Program-made: the position numbers and the translations under genes
Notes under the pieces: generated by a model
What the model saw: the letters and a program-made list of their open reading frames with translations, nothing else
What the model was told of the DNA's origin: nothing
Database searches by the model: none
NCBI GenBank assembly: GCA_017384185.1
Contig: JAFNUH010000140.1
Span: forward strand, 1 to 5,812
Reading direction: 5' to 3'
Origin: Alistipes sp.
Lineage (GTDB): Bacteria; Bacteroidota; Bacteroidia; Bacteroidales; Rikenellaceae
Length of the DNA: 5,812 nt
Part shown: piece by piece, positions 1 to 5,812 of the stretch
Layout of the letters: each line of letters starts with the position of its first letter
Position numbering within the stretch: the first letter of the stretch is position 1

Positions 1-1073
<1,073 letters not shown>

Positions 1074-2276
1074 CTACAAGGTTGTTCGCCCGGGGTATGC
1101 CTCCAAAGCCTTACCCAAAACAAACAGTGCACGGCGCAAATCCTCCTTCTTGAGTACATAAGCGATACGCACCTCGTTGCGACCCTTCGTAGGGTCGGTA
1201 TAGAAGCCCGATGCGGGAGCCATCATAACAGTCTCTCCCTCATACTCGAACTCCGAAAGACACCACGCACAGAACTTATCACTATCGTCGATAGGCAAGC
1301 GAGCCACGGTATAAAATGCACCCATAGGGATGGGCGAATATACTCCGGGGATTTTATTCAATCCATCAATCAGGCAGTTACGGCGCTCGATATACTCTTC
1401 GTAGGTACGAATCATATAGCTGCGAGATACATCCAAAGAAGCCTCGGCAACAATCTGTCCGATAAGGGGCGGGCTCAAACGTGCCTGGCAGAACTTCATA
1501 ACAGCCTTGCGCAACTCGTGGTTCTTGGTAATGAGCGCACCGATACGGATACCACACTCCGAATAACGCTTTGATACAGAATCAATCAACACAACATTCT
1601 GCTCGATACCCTCAAGGTGGCACGCCGAGATATAGGGCGATCCTGTATAGATAAACTCACGGTAAACCTCATCCGAGAAGAGGAACAAATCGTACTTCTT
1701 TACCAGGTCACGGATACGATTCATCTCCTTGCGGGTGTAGAGGTAGCCCGTGGGGTTATTGGGGTTACAAATCAGAATACCACGTGTACGCTCGTTGATA
1801 AGCTCCTCAAACTGCTCAACCTTGGGCAGAGCAAAACCCTCCTCGATAGATGTCGAGACGGTACGAATAACAGCTCCTGCCGAGATAGCAAATGCCATAT
1901 AGTTAGCATATGCGGGCTCTGGCACGATAATCTCGTCACCGGGGTTAAGGCACGACATAAAGGCGAAGAGAACCGCCTCCGAGCCTCCCGTGGTGATGAT
2001 AATGTCGTCGGGCGTAAGTTTAATCTGGTACTGGTCGTAGTAGCCAACGAGTTTCTCCCTGAGCGAGAGGTATCCATCGCTGGGGCTATACTCCAACACC
2101 TTACGGTCAATCTTCTTCAATGCATCCAATCCCTCCTGCGGTGTAGGCAGGTCGGGCTGACCAATGTTCAGATGATATATCTTCACTCCTCGGCGCTTAG
2201 CATCATCAGCCAAGGGTACCAATTTACGAATGGGCGAGGCGGGCATTTCGACCGCACGTTCCGAAATTTTCGGCAT
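1074..2276 (-). CDS. PLP-dependent class I/II aminotransferase, aspartate aminotransferase-like
   Basis: Complete 400-residue cytoplasmic fold-type I aminotransferase that would move an amino group between an amino acid and a 2-oxo acid using pyridoxal 5'-phosphate. Landmarks in order: substrate-side NIGQPD (37-42), Y/S-P-S-DG near 63-68, cofactor-binding TGGSEA (96-101), NPNNPTG (171-177), SDEVY with Asp202 and Tyr205, Schiff-base Lys236 in SVSKRYS, phosphate-contacting Arg244, and Arg370 in EVRIAY, the usual alpha-carboxylate ligand. Length and motif order are normal and no key residue is missing. The ATG at 2276 lies 22 bases after the upstream transferase stop, behind an A-rich spacer (AGGAAAAAAGTAAAG), so the gene may be co-transcribed with the polysaccharide genes. 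It is not a DegT/AryC1-type sugar aminotransferase, so a role in nucleotide-sugar synthesis is unlikely. Amino-acid specificity (aspartate, aromatic or other) cannot be read from motifs. A 238-residue open frame on the opposite strand here is an antisense shadow. Confidence 0.93.
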   Translation of the reverse strand: MPKISERAVEMPASPIRKLVPLADDAKRRGVKIYHLNIGQPDLPTPQEGLDALKKIDRKVLEYSPSDGYLSLREKLVGYYDQYQIKLTPDDIIITTGGSEAVLFAFMSCLNPGDEIIVPEPAYANYMAFAISAGAVIRTVSTSIEEGFALPKVEQFEELINERTRGILICNPNNPTGYLYTRKEMNRIRDLVKKYDLFLFSDEVYREFIYTGSPYISACHLEGIEQNVVLIDSVSKRYSECGIRIGALITKNHELRKAVMKFCQARLSPPLIGQIVAEASLDVSRSYMIRTYEEYIERRNCLIDGLNKIPGVYSPIPMGAFYTVARLPIDDSDKFCAWCLSEFEYEGETVMMAPASGFYTDPTKGRNEVRIAYVLKKEDLRRALFVLGKALEAYPGRTTL

Positions 2277-2298
2277 AACTTTACTTTTTTCCTATCAA

Positions 2299-3459
2299 TT
2301 ATTCTCCTCCATCGAGTATCTGCTGCAATTTAAGCAAAAAGCCAGAACGACGGAGACTATATTTTGCAACCAATTGTTGTAACTTTTCGTATGTTGCGGT
2401 ATGGCGTTTCTCCATATACTCCATACCGTAGTATAGTCCCGTGGTCGAGAGCATACCCGACAAAACAGTGATATACAACTGCATCTCGGGACTACAATCC
2501 CACACATTACACATATGCCACGTCAATACCACCAGAGCATTGATGGTAATAACATTCAGTGCCGTAATAACGTGGCTAAAGCCAAGGCGGATAAACATAT
2601 GGTGCAAGTGCGTCTTATCGGGGCTAAATGGTGAGCGACGCTGCATCATTCGAGCCGTCATAACCCTAAGAGTATCAAACACAGGCACCGCCAACACGGC
2701 AAGGGTAAGACTAATGGTGCTACCAGTTACGACCTCTTGACCCGACTGCACTACGTGAGTCACAAAGAGCGAACAAATAAATCCTAAAATAAGAGATCCT
2801 CCATCTCCCAAGAACATTTTAGAACTCTTACCAAAGGTATTATGCAACCAAAATGGAATAAGCGCACCAAATGTTGTAAATGCAAAAACTGCATACGACA
2901 CATCACCCATACGCAGGAAACAAATTGCGAACAACAACGATGCAAACATACCATACCCCGAGCATAATCCATCAACACCATCAATCAAATTTATTGCATT
3001 GATTATACCTACACACGAGAGTATTGTCAATACAACGGCAATTGGTCGAGGCAATGCATATATCCCCCAAAGACCGTGAAAGTCATCAATGTATATACCA
3101 CACAAAAACATCATCAAGCAGACTGTAAATATCTGCGACAAGAACCTTGTTCGGGGTGATAGCTCCAAAATATCATCACCTACTCCCGTATAGAGCATTA
3201 TCATCATAGCAATGATGATCTCAAACTGCAAATCTATTCTCTCAATATAATATCCAGCAAGTCCAAGACCGAATATAACACCAAAAAAAACTGCCACGCC
3301 ACCTAACGTCGGAATAGGCTCTTTGTTGAGTTTACGAGCATTAGGGTTATCTACAATATTCTTCAACTTAGCTATACGCACCAACCACGGGTGGATAATA
3401 GCTACCACTGCCATCGAAAAAAGGATGGGAAGTGCAACGACTCTAACAATATCGTCCAT
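2299..3459 (-). CDS. WecA/TagO/MraY-family undecaprenyl-phosphate sugar-1-phosphate transferase
   Basis: Complete 386-residue polytopic inner-membrane enzyme of the GT4 family. Such enzymes transfer a sugar 1-phosphate, often GlcNAc-1-phosphate, from a UDP-sugar to undecaprenyl phosphate, the first membrane step of O-antigen, capsule or teichoic-type glycan synthesis. Signature elements: VDNPNARKLNKEPIPTLGG (36-54), the Asp pair 95-96 in VGDDILELSP, NAINLIDGVDGL (154-165) with Asp160 and Asp163, LGDGGS (217-222), and the HLHH loop (284-287) after SPDKT. About ten hydrophobic segments are visible, and a soluble, basic tail follows residue 350. The RKLN plus HLHH pattern fits WecA/TagO-like members better than true MraY, and the neighbouring Wzz and export genes agree. 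The ATG at 3459 lies 31 bases after the upstream stop, with an A/T-rich leader containing TAAAACTT seven bases before the start. DNA looks AT-richer than the flanking genes. The sugar donor cannot be told from sequence; a WecA-type assignment is likely but not proven. Confidence 0.93.
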   Translation of the reverse strand: MDDIVRVVALPILFSMAVVAIIHPWLVRIAKLKNIVDNPNARKLNKEPIPTLGGVAVFFGVIFGLGLAGYYIERIDLQFEIIIAMMIMLYTGVGDDILELSPRTRFLSQIFTVCLMMFLCGIYIDDFHGLWGIYALPRPIAVVLTILSCVGIINAINLIDGVDGLCSGYGMFASLLFAICFLRMGDVSYAVFAFTTFGALIPFWLHNTFGKSSKMFLGDGGSLILGFICSLFVTHVVQSGQEVVTGSTISLTLAVLAVPVFDTLRVMTARMMQRRSPFSPDKTHLHHMFIRLGFSHVITALNVITINALVVLTWHMCNVWDCSPEMQLYITVLSGMLSTTGLYYGMEYMEKRHTATYEKLQQLVAKYSLRRSGFLLKLQQILDGGE

Positions 3460-3490
3460 ATTGTAAAAGTTTTAGGTTGTTTTCGTCTAA

Positions 3491-4672
3491 TTATACTCTC
3501 TCAACGTGATTATCATCCTCCGAAGGAAGCTCCTTCACCAATCTTCTCAGTCTCTCTGAACAGGTTATATTAGCGATAACGGGCAATATCATCACTAATC
3601 CTATACCCAAAACTCCTCCCAAGAATGTAAATGCCAAGAGAATCATTGCTCGCTGCGGCTTACTCTTTTTATATGGAACGGTAACAGGGTTAATAACTGT
3701 CAGCACAGGCATTGTCTCTTTAACGCTAATCTTTGCTTGCTCAAGCTGACTTGCCAACTCTTGGTATATACCCATCGCCAATGTATATTCAGCATCAAGT
3801 TTCTCCAACTCGGTACGAGCTGAGTAGCGTGTTGTGTTCATATTTGAGTCACGGAACTTAGCACGACGAGACTGCACATCCTCAAAATTTCGCTTAGCCT
3901 CATCATAACGTTCCTGCACAAAATCGAGATTAGACTGCACCTTCTCAATCTTAAACTCGGTGATATACTTCTGAAGCAGAGAGAGTGTCGCCTGCGCCAT
4001 CTGTGCTGCAGCAATAGGCTCCGACATATTGGCTGTAATAGTTACATAGCCCTTTTTCTCGTCAAGTGTTATACCGACATATTGCCCAAGAAGTTGCATA
4101 CACTTATATTCTCCTTTAGTGAAAGATTCAATAAGATTATGTTTCTCCCCTGACAAAGCTCTATAATCTGTCTCTGACTGCTCGCCACGAATAGCATTGA
4201 GGATAACAAAAGGAAGACCAATGGTGTATTTCTTTACATAGTCGAATACATTAGGCTTATTAAACTCCTCGCTGGTATAATAGTCATAGAAACTAACTGA
4301 ACGCCCAGCCTTCTCAAAATCGATATGGGTATGCATCAACTCCTTACGGAAGGTGGCACTACTCATTATATTCTCATAGACGTGTGGCGATAGAGCCTTA
4401 ACATTCTGTGGCTGACCAAGGTTTATTCCCGCCAGCGCTGCCAAAGAGCTCATACGAGAGCTTGCCGATGAATCCGAAGACTGCGGCACAACATCACAAG
4501 ATGCTGTAAACACCTTCGAGCTAAAGAGTGCCACGAGCACACCCAGCACCATAAATACGGCAGTAACCTTAATTATCAACCAACGGTTAATCCACATCTT
4601 CTGGATTAACTCCACAAGGTCAATCTCCTGCTCCTCGGGGAGATTGTTATATTGATTCATATTCTGCTCCAT
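3491..4672 (-). CDS. Wzz-type chain-length determinant / polysaccharide co-polymerase
   Basis: Inner-membrane protein of about 393 residues with the Wzz layout: a cytoplasmic N-terminus (EEQEIDLVELIQKMW), a first transmembrane helix with NRWLIIKVTAVFMVLGVLV, a large periplasmic part, and a second helix (AMILLAFTFLGGVLGIGLVMI) preceded by the Pro-rich PYKKSKPQRA motif. The stretch from about KIEKVQSNLDF to LEQAKISV is charged and heptad-like, suggesting the usual periplasmic coiled coil. The SS/RMSSLAALAGINLG segment is typical of Bacteroidetes Wzz proteins. Oligomers of this family set glycan chain length or couple polymerisation to the export channel; no tyrosine-kinase domain is fused here. 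The start is uncertain. A GTG at 4681 overlaps the upstream TAG by one base (396 residues), the ATG at 4672 gives 393 residues, and an ATG at 4660 gives 389. I prefer 4672 because ATG is commoner and the extra residues carry no conserved feature. Either way it is tightly coupled to the SLBB gene. Confidence 0.92.
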   Translation of the reverse strand: MEQNMNQYNNLPEEQEIDLVELIQKMWINRWLIIKVTAVFMVLGVLVALFSSKVFTASCDVVPQSSDSSASSRMSSLAALAGINLGQPQNVKALSPHVYENIMSSATFRKELMHTHIDFEKAGRSVSFYDYYTSEEFNKPNVFDYVKKYTIGLPFVILNAIRGEQSETDYRALSGEKHNLIESFTKGEYKCMQLLGQYVGITLDEKKGYVTITANMSEPIAAAQMAQATLSLLQKYITEFKIEKVQSNLDFVQERYDEAKRNFEDVQSRRAKFRDSNMNTTRYSARTELEKLDAEYTLAMGIYQELASQLEQAKISVKETMPVLTVINPVTVPYKKSKPQRAMILLAFTFLGGVLGIGLVMILPVIANITCSERLRRLVKELPSEDDNHVERV

Positions 4673-4680
4673 ATCCCCCA

Positions 4681-5812
4681 CTATTTACTAGCCATATTAA
4701 TAGCTGAAATTACGACTGCCGACATAGATGCCGTTGACGAGAGCATACCAACTATCTCGCTCCACTTAACAGGCTCCGAAGGAGCTTTACTCGGAATAAT
4801 AACAATACATCCAGGACGTACCGTAGCCGACTTACCCGACTCAACCATTCCATTCATCTTAATAACAAACGCACGGTTCTTGCGAGCTCTGTTATCAAAA
4901 CCACCAGCAGATTTTACGTAATACTTAAGATTCTTACCATCCTGGAATGTTACTGAGTTGGGGTACATCACAGCACCCATAACACGTACCGTTGCGTTAT
5001 ACTGCGGAATAGAGATAACATCACCATCACGCAACACGACATCGGCATCCGAACCAGGATTTGCCAAAGCCGCCGCCAAATCAATACCTACGGGATATAC
5101 ATCTTTAAGCTCGACACCATCCATACTAAGAGAGTCTCGCTGATTACCAGCCTGCTTCTCAATCATATCTTTCAACGCCTGATTCTGCTGCTGCTCCTCG
5201 GCTGTCATACGACGCAACAGATATGCGCCCTCAACAAATGCTCCGGGGTTAGGGCCTCCTGCCGCTGCGACCACCTCAGAGATACGCATATTGCGGTGTG
5301 AGAGGGGATAGTTTCCTGCAAAGGCAACCTCGCCGTGCACGGCCACGCTGCTCTGAGTGATATACACAGGCGAGCGACGTACATATACCTGGTCGAAAGG
5401 CTCCAAAACAAAGCCCTGACCATCAACGGTAAGTTTATCGTTCAAATCGATGGTAAACGACTCAAAGAGCTGCTCGCTCACCTCCATACTCTTGGGATTC
5501 TTCATACGGCGTGTTACGGTGATGTTTGCCGTAGATGCAGACTCCAACAAACCTCCTGCAGCAACCAGCAAATCCTCAACGGTCATTCCCTCAGCATAGG
5601 GGTATGTATCGGGACGGCTAACAGAGCCAAAGATTGTTACATTGAAATCCTCCTGCATATCCGACACAGAGGCAATAAGCAACATATCATTTGCACGCAA
5701 TGCGATATCGGGCACACGACCAGCCATCAAACCCTCAAGGTCAATAGCCTGGGCCTCCATAGTCCAGTCGGGCTTCTCACGGTAGAGAACGGCACGAGCC
5801 GTAAAGGCATCC
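4681..5812 (-). CDS. Wza-like polysaccharide export protein with SLBB repeats, N-terminus cut by the window edge
   Basis: C-terminal 376 residues of an SLBB-domain polysaccharide export protein. The frame stays open through the right edge, 17 codons beyond the Met at 5760, so that Met is internal and the true start lies outside the window. Three SLBB (soluble ligand-binding beta-grasp) units are visible, each with a GxVxxPxxY/F-like opening and an AAGG/SAGG end: about 5643-5503 (FGSVSRPDTY ... AAGG), 5349-5206 (HGEVAFAGNYP ... AAGGP) and 4992-4852 (MGAVMYPNSV ... SAGGF). A Gln-rich linker (EEQQQNQALK) separates the last two. The end, about 4758-4693, is a hydrophobic or amphipathic segment (GMLSSTASMSAVVISAIN) that may be membrane-associated. 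The family forms periplasmic and outer-membrane conduits for capsule or exopolysaccharide. Bacteroidetes versions are often far longer than E. coli Wza and carry several SLBB repeats, which fits. The usual N-terminal Poly_export domain and lipoprotein signal are expected upstream but not seen here. The stop touches the Wzz start region, implying co-translation. Confidence 0.94.
   Translation of the reverse strand, partial: DAFTARAVLYREKPDWTMEAQAIDLEGLMAGRVPDIALRANDMLLIASVSDMQEDFNVTIFGSVSRPDTYPYAEGMTVEDLLVAAGGLLESASTANITVTRRMKNPKSMEVSEQLFESFTIDLNDKLTVDGQGFVLEPFDQVYVRRSPVYITQSSVAVHGEVAFAGNYPLSHRNMRISEVVAAAGGPNPGAFVEGAYLLRRMTAEEQQQNQALKDMIEKQAGNQRDSLSMDGVELKDVYPVGIDLAAALANPGSDADVVLRDGDVISIPQYNATVRVMGAVMYPNSVTFQDGKNLKYYVKSAGGFDNRARKNRAFVIKMNGMVESGKSATVRPGCIVIIPSKAPSEPVKWSEIVGMLSSTASMSAVVISAINMASK

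Noticed and set aside
1617..2333. 238-residue plus-strand open frame
   Set aside because: It lies antisense to the well-supported aminotransferase, has no recognisable domain and reads as low-complexity Arg/Leu/Val-rich sequence typical of a complement-strand shadow.
2299..3459. MraY (peptidoglycan lipid I synthesis)
   Set aside because: There are no mur genes nearby, the flanking genes are Wzz and export genes, and the RKLN and HLHH patterns suit WecA/TagO-like enzymes better.
4652..4921. 89-residue plus-strand open frame crossing the SLBB-Wzz junction
   Set aside because: Its hydrophobic look comes from reading the complement of the SLBB C-terminal region; the sense-strand gene has clear SLBB motifs.
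5758..5760. Met at 5760 as the true start of the SLBB protein
   Set aside because: The frame continues without a stop to the window edge, with sensible sequence upstream of this Met, and the family needs further N-terminal domains.

Overview
The window looks like chromosomal DNA from an anaerobic gut-type Bacteroidales bacterium. The protein styles point that way: a long SLBB-repeat export protein, a short kinase-free Wzz and an aminotransferase ending in a YPGR-type tail. So do the A/T-rich leaders in front of the starts, with no consistent Shine-Dalgarno sequence. The genus cannot be fixed from this sequence. All five recognisable genes lie on the minus strand, so transcription runs from the high coordinates to the low ones.

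In transcription order, the right half (about 5812 to 2299) is a surface-polysaccharide block. It starts with the C-terminal part of a Wza-type SLBB export protein, cut by the window's right edge. Next come a Wzz/chain-length-determinant-type inner-membrane protein and a WecA/TagO/MraY-family polyprenyl-phosphate sugar-1-phosphate transferase. Together these supply lipid-linked chain initiation (GT4 transferase), chain-length control or export coupling (Wzz) and passage through the periplasm and outer membrane (SLBB protein). Junctions are tight (touching or a few bases, then 31 bases), which suggests one transcript.

The left half (about 2276 to 1) is metabolic. A class I/II PLP aminotransferase of the aspartate-aminotransferase type begins 22 bases after the transferase. 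After a 78-base gap comes glycerol kinase (glpK), cut by the left edge after about two thirds of its length. Nothing visible links these two genes to polysaccharide synthesis; they may simply be downstream passengers.

There are no RNA genes, insertion sequences, CRISPR arrays or long repeats, and no gene-free stretch longer than 78 bases. I see no previously undescribed system. The points worth a second look are modest: the glycerol kinase appears to lack both textbook regulatory sites, the Wzz start is ambiguous, two genes share a leader octamer, and the centre of the polysaccharide block is AT-richer.
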